Position numbers and translations under genes: made by a program | The notes under the pieces: model-generated | Told to the model about the DNA's origin: nothing | The model's database searches: none | Seen by the model: the letters and a program-made list of their open reading frames with translations, nothing else | NCBI GenBank assembly: GCA_019116385.1 | Contig: DXBU01000044.1 | Coordinates: forward strand, 1-39,841 | Reading direction: 5' to 3' | Origin: Candidatus Blautia faecigallinarum | Lineage (GTDB): Bacteria > Bacillota > Clostridia > Lachnospirales > Lachnospiraceae | DNA: 39,841 nucleotides | In this document: in pieces, positions 24,439-33,258 of the stretch | How positions within the stretch are numbered: position 1 is the first letter of the stretch | Layout of the letters: the number at the start of each line of letters is the position of its first letter

Positions 24439-25845
24439 ATGAGACTTCCAAGGATAATGCTCAGTGCAGGCAGCAGCGGAAGCGGGAAAACCCTTCTCAC
24501 CTGCGGACTTTTGAAGGCCTTAAGTGATCTGGGGGTGAAGACGGCATCCTTTAAATGCGGGCCGGACTACATAGATCCTATGTTTCACAGCCGGGTGCTG
24601 GGAATCCCTTCCCGCAATCTGGACACTTTTTTTACCGGAGAAAAACGTACCAGGTATCTGTTGGGAAAAGGTGCCCAAAATTGTGATCTTGCGGTGATGG
24701 AAGGCGTGATGGGTTACTATGACGGGCTGGGAGGGACCACCACAAAGGCAAGCGCCTATGATCTGGCCCGTGTAACGGATACACCGGTGATATTGATCGT
24801 AAACAGCAAAGGGATGAGCGTTTCTCTGGCCGCATATATTAAGGGATTTTTGGAATACAAAGAGGACAGCCGCATCAAAGGCGTGATCTTAAACCAGCTT
24901 TCCCCAATGCTGTATCCAAGGATGAAAGCACTTCTTGAGGAAGAACTGGGGATCCAGGTGCTGGGCTATGTGCCAAAGCTTGAGGACTGCGTGCTGGAAA
25001 GCCGCCACTTAGGGCTTTTGCTGCCCCATGAGGTAAAGGACCTGCAGGAAAAACTGAAAAAGCTGTCATCGGTTTTGAAAGATACCGTAGATATCCAGAA
25101 AATCCGAAAACTTGCCGAAAGTGCCGGAGAACTGCTCCTGCCGGAAAATCTAAAGGACGAAGAGGAAGCCTTCTCTTTTCGCCTGGGGGAAAGGGTAAGG
25201 ATCGGAGTGGCCAGGGACGAGGCCTTCTGCTTCTTTTACCAGGATAATTTCCAGCTGCTTCAGGAGATGGGAGCGGAAATGGTATGGTTTTCGCCCCTCC
25301 ATGATCCCTGTCTCCCCAGTGATTTGGACGGTCTTCTTTTTTATGGGGGGTATCCGGAATTGTATGCCGGCGCCCTTGGGGAAAATCAGTCCATGCTCCA
25401 GTCTGTGCGCCGTGCAGTAAAGGGCGGCCTTCCCTGTATGGCAGAGTGCGGCGGTTTTATGTATCTTCATGGGGAGATGGAAGGGATGGATGGCGGCATT
25501 TATAAAATGGCAGGTGTCCTTCCCGGCAGGGTATATCGTACGCCAAAGCTTCGCCGGTTTGGCTACGTGACCCTTAAACAGAGGAAACCGGTTTTGGGAA
25601 CAGAGGCTCTGGGGGAGATCCCGGCACATGAATTCCACTATTTTGATTCCGAAAACTGCGGGGAGTCTTTTCGTGCTCAAAAGCCCATAAGCAGCCAGGC
25701 GTGGGAATGTATCCATGGAACGCCTTCCCTTATGGCAGGATTTCCCCATCTTTATTATTATGCCGCCCCCAAAGTTCCCAGGGCATTTTTGACAGCCTGT
25801 GCCGCTTATAAACAAAATTTACGAAAAAAAGCCGGCTGTCCATAA
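24439..25845 (+). CDS. cbiA: Cobyrinate a,c-diamide synthase
   Basis: Enzyme of 468 residues that amidates the a and c side chains of cobyrinate, using glutamine and ATP. An N-terminal P-loop (SAGSSGSGKT, about 10-19) starts the ATP domain, and DYIDPMFHSRVLG with RNLDTFF follows. The C-terminal glutamine amidotransferase domain has the nucleophile cysteine in MAECGGFMYLH (about residue 335). Similar CbiP is encoded downstream, but the shorter length and FKCGPDYIDP segment fit CbiA. AAGGAGG precedes the start. Confidence 0.95.
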   Translation: MRLPRIMLSAGSSGSGKTLLTCGLLKALSDLGVKTASFKCGPDYIDPMFHSRVLGIPSRNLDTFFTGEKRTRYLLGKGAQNCDLAVMEGVMGYYDGLGGTTTKASAYDLARVTDTPVILIVNSKGMSVSLAAYIKGFLEYKEDSRIKGVILNQLSPMLYPRMKALLEEELGIQVLGYVPKLEDCVLESRHLGLLLPHEVKDLQEKLKKLSSVLKDTVDIQKIRKLAESAGELLLPENLKDEEEAFSFRLGERVRIGVARDEAFCFFYQDNFQLLQEMGAEMVWFSPLHDPCLPSDLDGLLFYGGYPELYAGALGENQSMLQSVRRAVKGGLPCMAECGGFMYLHGEMEGMDGGIYKMAGVLPGRVYRTPKLRRFGYVTLKQRKPVLGTEALGEIPAHEFHYFDSENCGESFRAQKPISSQAWECIHGTPSLMAGFPHLYYYAAPKVPRAFLTACAAYKQNLRKKAGCP

Positions 25846-25856
25846 AGGAGGAAACG

Positions 25857-26822
25857 ATGCTCTATCATATGCTTGCCCTTACAGCGGGCTTTATCCTGGA
25901 TCTGCTCTTTGGAGATCCCAGGTGGCTGTACCATCCGGTTTGCCTGATCGGAAAAGTGATCGATCGTTTGGAAGGAATCCTTAGAAAACTCTTTCCCAAA
26001 AGCAAAGGAGGAGAACTGGCAGCAGGGACCCTGGAAGTAGTTCTGGTCTGTCTGCTCTGCGGCGGGATCCCTTTGGGAGTCCTGTATGTTTTGTATCACA
26101 GCATTCCCTTTGCCGGGTTCCTTCTGGAGTGCTTTTGGTGCTATCAGCTTCTGGCTGTGAAATCTTTAAAAACAGAAAGCATGAAAGTGTATGAACGCCT
26201 GACTGCGGGAACGCTGGAGGAAGCCCGCCAGGCTGTGTCTATGATCGTGGGAAGAGATACCCAGAATTTAAGCAAAGAAGGGGTTACAAAGGCGGCGGTA
26301 GAAACCGTGGCAGAAAACGCTTCTGACGGAGTGATCGCGCCGATGCTCTATATGGCCCTTGGAGGGGCGCCCCTTATGTTTCTTTATAAAGGGATCAACA
26401 CCATGGATTCCATGCTGGGATATAAAAATGAAAAGTATCTTTATTTTGGAAGGCCTGCTGCAAAATTGGATGATGCAGCAAATTATCTCCCCTCCAGGAT
26501 TTCCGGCATTTTGATGTCGGCTGCAGCTGTTTTTGCGGGATTGGATGGGAGACATGCCTTTTCCATTTATTTTAGAGACAAAAGAAATCATGCAAGCCCC
26601 AATTCCGCCCAGACAGAGGCTGCCATGGCCGGGGCGCTGAATATCCAGCTTGCAGGCAATGCCTATTATTTTGGAAAATTATATGAAAAGCCCACCATCG
26701 GCGACCCGGTGCGGGAAATCGAACCCCGGGATATCATAAGGGCCAACCGGCTCTTATATGTAACGGCGGCTATGGCACTGCTTTTGTGTCTGGCAGCGGC
26801 GGGGCTGCTCTTATTCATATAG
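25857..26822 (+). CDS. cbiB: Adenosylcobinamide-phosphate synthase CbiB
   Basis: Integral membrane protein of 321 residues that attaches the aminopropanol phosphate arm to adenosylcobyric acid. Conserved pieces are DLLFGDPRWLYHPVCLIGKVI (about 15-35), IVGRDTQNLSKEGVTKAAVETVAENASDGVIAP, where the active region lies, and NTMDSMLGYKNEKY. Four or five hydrophobic segments are visible, one at the extreme C-terminus. It starts 12 bases after cbiA and is followed by cobD, whose product supplies the arm. Confidence 0.94.
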   Translation: MLYHMLALTAGFILDLLFGDPRWLYHPVCLIGKVIDRLEGILRKLFPKSKGGELAAGTLEVVLVCLLCGGIPLGVLYVLYHSIPFAGFLLECFWCYQLLAVKSLKTESMKVYERLTAGTLEEARQAVSMIVGRDTQNLSKEGVTKAAVETVAENASDGVIAPMLYMALGGAPLMFLYKGINTMDSMLGYKNEKYLYFGRPAAKLDDAANYLPSRISGILMSAAAVFAGLDGRHAFSIYFRDKRNHASPNSAQTEAAMAGALNIQLAGNAYYFGKLYEKPTIGDPVREIEPRDIIRANRLLYVTAAMALLLCLAAAGLLLFI

Positions 26823-26873
26823 ATGAAACTACCAGGATGCCTTAATGGCGTCAGAAAAGAAAACGAGGTAAAT

Positions 26874-27920
26874 ATGACCAAGCATGTTCATGGAGGAAAT
26901 ATATATCAATACAAGGACTGTATAGATTTTTCCGCAAACTGCAATCCCCTGGGGACACCGGAAAAAGTTAAAGAAGCGGTCATAGAAAGTCTTTCCCAAC
27001 TGGGGGATTATCCCCAGGTGGGGTATGGTCCCCTCAGGGAAGCTCTTGGCAGATATGAAGGGGTAAAGCCAGAACAGGTCGTCTGCGGAAACGGAGCGGC
27101 AGAGCTGATTTATACGCTCTGTCATGCCTTAATGCCTAAGAGAGCCCTTGTTCCTGCTCCTACCTTTGCAGAATACCCCCAGGCTTTGGAGAGCACAGGA
27201 TGCAGGATCCGGGAATACCTTCTGCTGGAAGAAGAAAACTTTGTTCTGGGAGAAAAGTTCCTTGGAGCCCTGGATGAAAACACGGATATCGTCTTTCTGT
27301 GCAATCCCAATAATCCTACAGGGGTGCTTATTGAGCGGGAAGTCTTGATAAAAATCTTGAAACGCTGCCGGGAATTGGATATTTTTCTGGTGGTGGATGA
27401 ATGTTTCCTGGATTTTGTGAAAAAGCCGGAAAATTACAGCCTGAAGGCTTTTTTGGAGGAATATGACAATCTGTTTCTTTTAAAAGCCTTTACCAAACGG
27501 TATGCTATGGCGGGGATCCGCCTGGGATATGGACTTTGCGGGAACCGGAGCATTTTAAAGCGAATGGAAGGCTGCGTGCAGCCCTGGAATCTTTCCGTGA
27601 TGGCTCAGGCTGCTGGAATCGCCGCCTTAAAAGAAGAAGAATATGTAAAGCGGGGAAGAAAACTGGTCTTTCAGGAGGCAGACCGATTAAAAAGAGAACT
27701 TTCTCTTTTGGGCTTTCAGGTTTATCCTTCCTGTGCCAATTATTTATTTTTCCGGGGACCGGAGGATCTGTTTTCCCGCTGTATAAAAGAAGGGATCCTT
27801 ATTCGGGACTGCAGCAATTATTCCGGCCTGAAAAAAGGCTATTATCGTGTGGCAGTAAAAACCGAAGAGGAAAATGATGCCCTCATCAATGCCCTTGCAC
27901 AGATACAAAGGAACGAGTGA
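26874..27920 (+). CDS. cobD: Threonine-phosphate decarboxylase CobD
   Basis: PLP-dependent enzyme of 348 residues that decarboxylates threonine phosphate to aminopropanol phosphate, the lower arm of cobalamin. The fold is that of histidinol-phosphate aminotransferase: HGGNIYQY at the start, DFSANCNPLG, FLCNPNNPTG near 142-151, and the PLP lysine K208 in LKAFTKRYAMAGIRLGY. The start at 26874 (MTKHVHGGN) is preferred over the in-frame ATG at 26823, which directly follows the cbiB stop and would add 17 unconserved residues. Its neighbour CbiB uses the product. Confidence 0.92.
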   Translation: MTKHVHGGNIYQYKDCIDFSANCNPLGTPEKVKEAVIESLSQLGDYPQVGYGPLREALGRYEGVKPEQVVCGNGAAELIYTLCHALMPKRALVPAPTFAEYPQALESTGCRIREYLLLEEENFVLGEKFLGALDENTDIVFLCNPNNPTGVLIEREVLIKILKRCRELDIFLVVDECFLDFVKKPENYSLKAFLEEYDNLFLLKAFTKRYAMAGIRLGYGLCGNRSILKRMEGCVQPWNLSVMAQAAGIAALKEEEYVKRGRKLVFQEADRLKRELSLLGFQVYPSCANYLFFRGPEDLFSRCIKEGILIRDCSNYSGLKKGYYRVAVKTEEENDALINALAQIQRNE

Positions 27921-27978
27921 AAGCAAGTTTTTAAAGCTTTCGGGATGACGCGCCTGGCGCGCCAGGAAAGGAGAAAAA

Positions 27979-29487
27979 ATGGCAAAAGCGATCATGGTAC
28001 AGGGAACCATGTCTAATGTGGGAAAAAGTCTGATAGCCGCAGGACTGTGCCGGATTTTTAAACAGGACGGCTATCGTGTGGCCCCTTTTAAATCTCAGAA
28101 TATGGCCCTGAATTCGTTTATTACCAGCGAAGGACTGGAAATGGGCAGAGCCCAGGTGATGCAGGCGGAAGCCGCCGGGATTCTGCCGTCGGTCCTTATG
28201 AATCCCATCTTATTGAAACCTACCAACGACGTGGGATCCCAGGTGATCGTAAATGGCGAGGTCCTGGGAACCATGAGCGCCAGGGAGTATTTCCGCTATA
28301 AAAAGAAGCTGGTGCCGGAGGTCCAAAAGGCCTACGATACCCTTGCCGGGGAAAACGATATTCTTGTGATCGAAGGCGCCGGCAGCCCTGCGGAGATCAA
28401 CCTTAAGGATGAGGATCTTGTAAATATGGGTATGGCGAAGATGGCAAAAGCTCCGGTCCTCTTGGTAGGAGATATTGACAGGGGCGGCGTGTTTGCCCAG
28501 CTGATCGGGACCGTGGAACTTCTGGAAGAAGAGGAGCGTTCTATGGTAAAAGGTCTGATCATCAATAAATTCCGGGGAGACAAGACCATTTTGGATCCGG
28601 GGATCAAAATGCTGGAAGAAAAGATCGGCATACCGGTGATCGGAACGGCGCCCTATCTGGATATCCAGGTGGAGGATGAGGACAGCCTTACGGAACGTTT
28701 TGACAGAAATGAAGAGATCGGCCTGATCGATATTGCAGTGATCCGGCTTCCCCGTATTTCCAATTTTACAGACTTTAATCCTTTCGAGAATATCCCGGGA
28801 GTTTCTCTGCGGTATGTAAGGCATCCTTATGAACTGAAAAATCCGGATCTGATCATTCTGCCCGGAACCAAAAATACCATGGAAGACCTTTTGTGGATGC
28901 GGGAGAGCGGTATGGAGGCTGTCGTGCTGAAGGCGGCGTCTAAGGGCACCTTGCTCTTTGGAATCTGCGGCGGCTATCAGATGCTGGGAGAAACGCTGAG
29001 CGATCCCGATAAGGTGGAAGCCGGAGGAAGCATCAAAGGTATGGGCCTTCTTCCCATGGATACGGTTTTTGCCCCAAGTAAAACAAGAACCCGGGTACAG
29101 GGCGCCTTTGGCTCCTTTTCGGGAGTGTGGGAGCCCCTTTCCCATAAAAATCTGGAGGGCTACGAGATCCACATGGGAGAAAGCTGCCTGAGGCAGGAGG
29201 CACACCCGGCGGCTTCCCTCATAGATGCTGTTACCGGAAAAGAAAAAACGGATGGAGCCTGCTATGAAAACGTGTGCGGCACCTATGTCCATGGGGTATT
29301 TGACCGGGAAGAAATCGCAGAGGCCGTGATCGAAGCCATTGGAAGAAAGAAAGGAATCGATGTTTCTGCCATGTCCGGGATTGATTTTGCCGCATTTAAA
29401 GAAACACAGTATGATATTCTTGCAGCGCAGCTTCGGAAGCATCTGGATATGAAGCGGATCTATGAAATACTTGAGGAGGGCATTTAA
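27979..29487 (+). CDS. cbiP: Cobyric acid synthase CbiP
   Basis: Enzyme of 502 residues that amidates four remaining side chains of adenosylcobyrinate diamide. The ATP domain starts [12 protein letters not shown] and continues [12 protein letters not shown]; the glutamine amidotransferase domain has the cysteine in [12 protein letters not shown] (about residue 333) and the later HGVFD histidine. Length agrees with CbiP/CobQ. A perfect 14-base palindrome (27953-27966) lies just before its ribosome binding site AAAGGAG. Confidence 0.96.
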   Translation: MAKAIMVQGTMSNVGKSLIAAGLCRIFKQDGYRVAPFKSQNMALNSFITSEGLEMGRAQVMQAEAAGILPSVLMNPILLKPTNDVGSQVIVNGEVLGTMSAREYFRYKKKLVPEVQKAYDTLAGENDILVIEGAGSPAEINLKDEDLVNMGMAKMAKAPVLLVGDIDRGGVFAQLIGTVELLEEEERSMVKGLIINKFRGDKTILDPGIKMLEEKIGIPVIGTAPYLDIQVEDEDSLTERFDRNEEIGLIDIAVIRLPRISNFTDFNPFENIPGVSLRYVRHPYELKNPDLIILPGTKNTMEDLLWMRESGMEAVVLKAASKGTLLFGICGGYQMLGETLSDPDKVEAGGSIKGMGLLPMDTVFAPSKTRTRVQGAFGSFSGVWEPLSHKNLEGYEIHMGESCLRQEAHPAASLIDAVTGKEKTDGACYENVCGTYVHGVFDREEIAEAVIEAIGRKKGIDVSAMSGIDFAAFKETQYDILAAQLRKHLDMKRIYEILEEGI

Positions 29488-29501
29488 AGGAGGAAGACAG
29501 G

Positions 29502-30143
29502 ATGAAAATAGAGTTGGAACAGGTAAAACCCATGGAAATAGAAGAAAAAAGTTTTGAGATCATCACCCGTGAACTGGGAGACACGCCGCTAGTCCCCGGG
29601 ACCGAATTGATCGTAAAGCGGTGCATCCACACAAGCGCGGATTTTGACTATGCCAAAAATCTCTGCTTTTCAGAAGACGCCGTTTCCCGCGCCATTAAGG
29701 CCCTAAAGGACGGAGCCTGCATTGTTACGGACACCCAGATGGCAAAAGCCGGGATCAACAAGCGGGCATTGGAACGCCTGGGAGGCGAAGTCTATTGCTT
29801 TATGTCTGATGAGGACGTTGCCGCAGCGGCAAAAGAAAAGGGAACGACCAGAGCTGCCGCCAGTATGGACAAAGCGGCTGCCCTTGAGAAAAATCTGATC
29901 TTTGCTATTGGGAATGCCCCTACCGCCTTAGTTCGCCTTTATGAGCTGATCCAGGAGAAAAAGCTTTCTCCAAAGCTCATCATCGGGGCACCGGTAGGCT
30001 TTGTCAATGTGATCCCTTCTAAGGAGCTGATCATGGAGACAGACATCCCCTATATTGTAGCCAGGGGCAGAAAAGGGGGAAGCAACATTGCCGCCTGCAT
30101 CTGCAATGCCCTTCTTTATATGATCGACAATAACAGGGATTAA
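29502..30143 (+). CDS. cbiC: Cobalt-precorrin-8 methylmutase CbiC
   Basis: Enzyme of 213 residues that moves the methyl group from C11 to C12, producing cobyrinic acid. The catalytic histidine is H43 in RCIHTSADFDY, as in CobH. Other family pieces are DTQMAKAGINKRAL and GAPVGFVNVIPSKE. It is the last gene of the riboswitch operon. Its TAA stop is shared within TTAA with the convergent pdxR-like gene, and no terminator is seen between them. Confidence 0.95.
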   Translation: MKIELEQVKPMEIEEKSFEIITRELGDTPLVPGTELIVKRCIHTSADFDYAKNLCFSEDAVSRAIKALKDGACIVTDTQMAKAGINKRALERLGGEVYCFMSDEDVAAAAKEKGTTRAAASMDKAAALEKNLIFAIGNAPTALVRLYELIQEKKLSPKLIIGAPVGFVNVIPSKELIMETDIPYIVARGRKGGSNIAACICNALLYMIDNNRD

Positions 30144-31462
30144 TCTTCCCGGGCAAGGATATCCCTTAAAAGAGAGAGGGCAGGAAGAAAATCTTCTGCC
30201 GGCATGGAAGAGCAGGACAGCAGGAAGGTGACCATTCCTTCCTCCTCTTTTAGGAGCTGGAGGCGCAGCCCTTCCTGTTCCGCCTGGGACAGGATTTCCC
30301 TGGCCGGATGGCGGGAGGAAAGAGTAAGGGCGATGCTGGTCCCGGCGGAACCGATCTGGATGGAACCAGTTTCTCCAAAGACTTTTTGCACATCTTCCAC
30401 CAGCTGCCGGAGCTTTTGGGAGTAAAGCCTTTTCAGACGGCGGGTCTGGGCGGCCAGATGTCCGTCCCGTATAAACTGGCACAGGGCGATCTGCTCTGCC
30501 TTGGAGGCAGTCTGGTTGTAAGCGGATGCCTTTTCCTTGTAGGCGTCTTTCAACTCTGCCGGAAGGACCATAAAGCTGATACGGATGGAAGGGAGCAAAA
30601 GCCTGGAAAAGGAGCCGATATAGACCACCCCCTGGCCCTGGCAGAGACTGTATAGGGATGGGGTAGGCTTTTGGAGATATACAAATTCATTTTCAAAATC
30701 GTCTTCAATGATCAGCCCATTGTGCTGTGAGGCATAGCGGATCAGTTCCAGCCTTCGGGAAACCGGCATGATCTCGCCCCATTTTGTCATATGGGCAGGG
30801 GAGACATAGATCACGCCGCAGTCTTTATCCCGGTAATGGACAGAAAAACCGTAATCGGCAAACACCGTGCTGCCCTGCAGGAACGAGGGATTGGGAAAGG
30901 AAACGCTTTTTTTGTCACGGATCAGGGGGCAGAGAATGTGCAGAAGGCTTTGGACACCTGCTCCCACAACGATATCATCGGCAGTACAGAGGATGTTTCT
31001 GCGGTCCCGAATGTATTCACAAAGGGTCTGGCGAAAATCTGCCTCTCCCTGAGGCTCCCCGTAGGAGAGCAGCCGCTGGCTTTGGCGCAGGGCACTTTTG
31101 ATATACCGGCGCCACACATCAAAATGAAAGCTTTCCCGGTCTACACCGGAGGAAGCGAGATCATAGCGGCAGGAAAGGGCTTTTGGGGTCTGTTCTTTTT
31201 TTAAAACCTGGGGCTTTTGGCTGCGCTCTGTGACGAAATAGCCGCTTTGGGGCCTGGAGATGATGTATCCGTCAGCTGCAAGCTGCAGGTAGGCATTTTC
31301 TACGGTAGTGCGGCTTAGGCAAAGCTCGGCGGCACACTTGCGCAGAGAAGGCATTTTGGTGCCGGGAGGAAGCTGGCCTTTTTGGATCAGCTCCCTGTAA
31401 TATTGATAGACCTTCAGATATAAATGCTCAGAAGGGGCTGTTTTTTCGAGATCCAGATTCAT
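30140..31462 (-). CDS. MocR/PdxR-type GntR regulator with aminotransferase-like domain, PLP lysine replaced
   Basis: Regulator of 440 residues. A GntR winged helix (about 12-78: LYLKVYQYYRELIQKGQLPPGTKMPSLRKCA, LSRTTVENAYLQLAADGYI) is joined to a fold-type I aminotransferase-like domain (about 105-440). In PdxR and GabR this domain holds PLP on a lysine in a GTFSK motif. Here the segment is GSFSRLLLPSIRISF, with R287 (codon AGG) in that place, and the DDY tyrosine is F (IIEDDFENEF). PLP may bind without a Schiff base or not at all. It is divergent from a pyridoxal kinase gene, the usual PdxR arrangement. Confidence 0.88.
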   Translation of the reverse strand: MNLDLEKTAPSEHLYLKVYQYYRELIQKGQLPPGTKMPSLRKCAAELCLSRTTVENAYLQLAADGYIISRPQSGYFVTERSQKPQVLKKEQTPKALSCRYDLASSGVDRESFHFDVWRRYIKSALRQSQRLLSYGEPQGEADFRQTLCEYIRDRRNILCTADDIVVGAGVQSLLHILCPLIRDKKSVSFPNPSFLQGSTVFADYGFSVHYRDKDCGVIYVSPAHMTKWGEIMPVSRRLELIRYASQHNGLIIEDDFENEFVYLQKPTPSLYSLCQGQGVVYIGSFSRLLLPSIRISFMVLPAELKDAYKEKASAYNQTASKAEQIALCQFIRDGHLAAQTRRLKRLYSQKLRQLVEDVQKVFGETGSIQIGSAGTSIALTLSSRHPAREILSQAEQEGLRLQLLKEEEGMVTFLLSCSSMPAEDFLPALSLLRDILARED

Positions 31463-31496
31463 GGTATCCTCCCTTTCATAAATCCTGTTTAGTGGT

Positions 31497-31526
31497 ATTG
31501 TATAGTACCAAAGGATAGATTACAAG
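31497..31526. promoter_or_regulatory. Overlapping divergent promoters of pdxR-like and kinase genes
   Basis: Plus strand: TTGTAT (31498-31503), 17 bases, TACAAG (31521-31526). Minus strand: TTGTAA (31525-31520), 17 bases, TACAAT (31502-31497). Each -35 lies over the other's -10. An inverted repeat TGGTA/TACCA (31493-31497, 31506-31510) sits inside and is a candidate operator. The plus -10 is weak. Confidence 0.5.
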
Positions 31527-31557
31527 TAGTTGGAACAACAAAAACAGAGGTGATATA

Positions 31558-32421
31558 TTGAAAAAGATAGCAGTGCTCCAGGATCTTTCGGGACTTGGCC
31601 GGTGCTCACTAACAGCGGCGATCCCGGTGATCTCCGCTATGGGAGTGCAGGCCTGTCCCCTTCCTACCGCTGTTTTGAGCAATCAGACCGGGTTTTCTTC
31701 CTGCTATATGGATGATTATACGGACCGGATGGAAAAGATCATGGAGGAATGGGAAAAAAGAGATTTTATCCCGGATGGGATCTACACCGGCTTTTTGGCC
31801 GGAACCGATCAGGCAGACCAGATCCTTAGATTTCTGGATATTTTTGCCAAAGAACATACCTGGATCCTGATCGATCCGGTAATGGGAGACAAAGGAGAAG
31901 CCTTTGGCTTTTATACAGAAGCCTTATGCGAAAAGATGCGCAGGATCGCCGGAAGGGCCCATGTGATCACGCCAAACCTTACCGAAGCCATTTTGCTTTT
32001 AAAAGGCAGAGCGGGCTTGGAAGAAACTTGGAAGGAGTTAAAAGCCCTTAAGGAAGAAGAATTTTGCGAAAGGGTTCAAAAACTCGGAGAAGAACTTTGC
32101 AGCAGGTTTTCTCTTAGAGCGGCTGTGATCACGGGAATCGAGAAAGATAGGAAAGACGGAGGATCCTGGATCGGAAATCTTATATGGGAGCAGGGCGCAG
32201 CCTTTTGGTGTTTTTCCAGAAAGTACGGCGGAAGCTACTCCGGTACCGGCGATCTGTTTGCCTCAGTGCTGTGCGCCGGTTTGGTAAAGGGAATGTCTAT
32301 GAAAGCAAGCGTAAAAAAGGCGGTATCCTTTTTGGAAGGCGCCATCCGGGATACGGTAATGGAAGGAACAGACCGGAATGAGGGCGTATGCTTCGAAAGG
32401 CATTTATGGAAACTGCTGTAA
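31558..32421 (+). CDS. pdxY: Pyridoxal/pyridoxamine kinase
   Basis: Ribokinase-fold kinase of 287 residues that phosphorylates B6 vitamers to give PLP. The opening VLQDLSGLGRCSL and SAMGVQACPLPTAVLSNQTGF form the substrate site; WILIDPVMGDKGE lies mid-chain, and the catalytic GTGDLFASVL with its aspartate is near residue 227. The start is TTG at 31558, after AGAGGTGAT. PdxY and PdxK types are not separated here, and thiamine-pathway ThiD is a distant relative. It is divergent from the MocR-type gene and 40 bases upstream of cbiL, so the two are likely co-transcribed. Confidence 0.9.
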   Translation: MKKIAVLQDLSGLGRCSLTAAIPVISAMGVQACPLPTAVLSNQTGFSSCYMDDYTDRMEKIMEEWEKRDFIPDGIYTGFLAGTDQADQILRFLDIFAKEHTWILIDPVMGDKGEAFGFYTEALCEKMRRIAGRAHVITPNLTEAILLLKGRAGLEETWKELKALKEEEFCERVQKLGEELCSRFSLRAAVITGIEKDRKDGGSWIGNLIWEQGAAFWCFSRKYGGSYSGTGDLFASVLCAGLVKGMSMKASVKKAVSFLEGAIRDTVMEGTDRNEGVCFERHLWKLL

Positions 32422-32461
32422 AAAGCGTATTTTTTAAATCGTAGAAAAGGAGAATCAGAAG

Positions 32462-33157
32462 ATGAAGGGAATGTTGTATGGAGTGGGCGTGGGTCCGGGA
32501 GATCCGGAGCTTATGACTCTAAAAGCCGTGAGGATGATCAAGGAAAACGAAGTGATCGCCGTTCCGGGAGAGAACGTAAAAGAGACGGTGGCTTATCAGA
32601 TCGCGGTACAGGCCGTGCCGGAGCTTGAGGAAAAGGAACTGCTCCCGATATTTATGCCCATGACCCATGACCGGGCAAAAATGGAAGAAAATCATCAAAA
32701 AGGAGCAAAAACCATAGAGACATACCTGGAACAGGGAAAAAATGTGGTTTTCTTAACCTTAGGCGATCCTACCATTTATTCCACTTTTACCTATCTTCAG
32801 AAAATCGTAGAAAGCCATGGATATAAGACCGGACTGGTAAGCGGGATCACCTCCTTCTGTGCAGCTGCGGCCCGGATGAATCTTCCCCTTGCGGAGTGGA
32901 ACCAGCCGCTCCATGTGATCCCTGCTGTCCATTGTCTGGAGAATACCCTGGATCAGCCGGGAAATTATGTATTGATGAAAACGGGAAGAAAAATGAGCCA
33001 GGTAAAAGAGATCCTCAAAGAAAGCGGCAGAGATGTCCATATGGTAGAAAACTGCGGAATGAAAGAGGAGCGGATCTACACAGGCGTTGGGGAGATCCCG
33101 GAGGATGCCGGATATTATTCTCTGATCATTGCAAAAGAACCCCAAAGAGGCCGGTAA
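32462..33157 (+). CDS. cbiL: Cobalt-precorrin-2 C20-methyltransferase
   Basis: Tetrapyrrole methylase of 231 residues that methylates C20, the first methylation after cobalt insertion. It opens LYGVGVGPGDPELMTLKAVRMI, has LTLGDPTIYSTFTYL near 98-112 and VSGITSFCAAAARMNLPLAE, the CbiL/CobI pattern. AAAGGAG precedes the ATG. Unlike the other cbi genes it lies behind the pyridoxal kinase and not behind the riboswitch. It has no promoter that I can see of its own, and the next operon starts from a separate promoter at 33188. Confidence 0.94.
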   Translation: MKGMLYGVGVGPGDPELMTLKAVRMIKENEVIAVPGENVKETVAYQIAVQAVPELEEKELLPIFMPMTHDRAKMEENHQKGAKTIETYLEQGKNVVFLTLGDPTIYSTFTYLQKIVESHGYKTGLVSGITSFCAAAARMNLPLAEWNQPLHVIPAVHCLENTLDQPGNYVLMKTGRKMSQVKEILKESGRDVHMVENCGMKEERIYTGVGEIPEDAGYYSLIIAKEPQRGR

Positions 33158-33187
33158 GATTTTGCTCCGGCAAAATACCGGGAGGAA

Positions 33188-33216
33188 TTGACAGCAGAAG
33201 GCATAATGATTATGAT
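33188..33216 (+). promoter_or_regulatory. Strong sigma-A promoter of the hem operon
   Basis: A perfect TTGACA at 33188-33193 and TATGAT at 33211-33216 with a 17-base spacer. The start is about 35 bases before hemA. This is the closest match to consensus in the window and has no riboswitch behind it. Confidence 0.82.
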
Positions 33217-33258
33217 AGAAACGATAAAGGAACGATTACAAAGGAGAATAGCAGGATT

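Noticed and set aside
26823..26873. Earlier start for cobD directly after the cbiB stop
   Set aside because: The 17 added residues are unlike the family start, and a GAGGT site precedes ATG 26874.
32896..33258. N-terminal extension of hemA overlapping cbiL
   Set aside because: It is a frame within cbiL and precedes the hemA promoter; the canonical C50 position requires the start at 33259.
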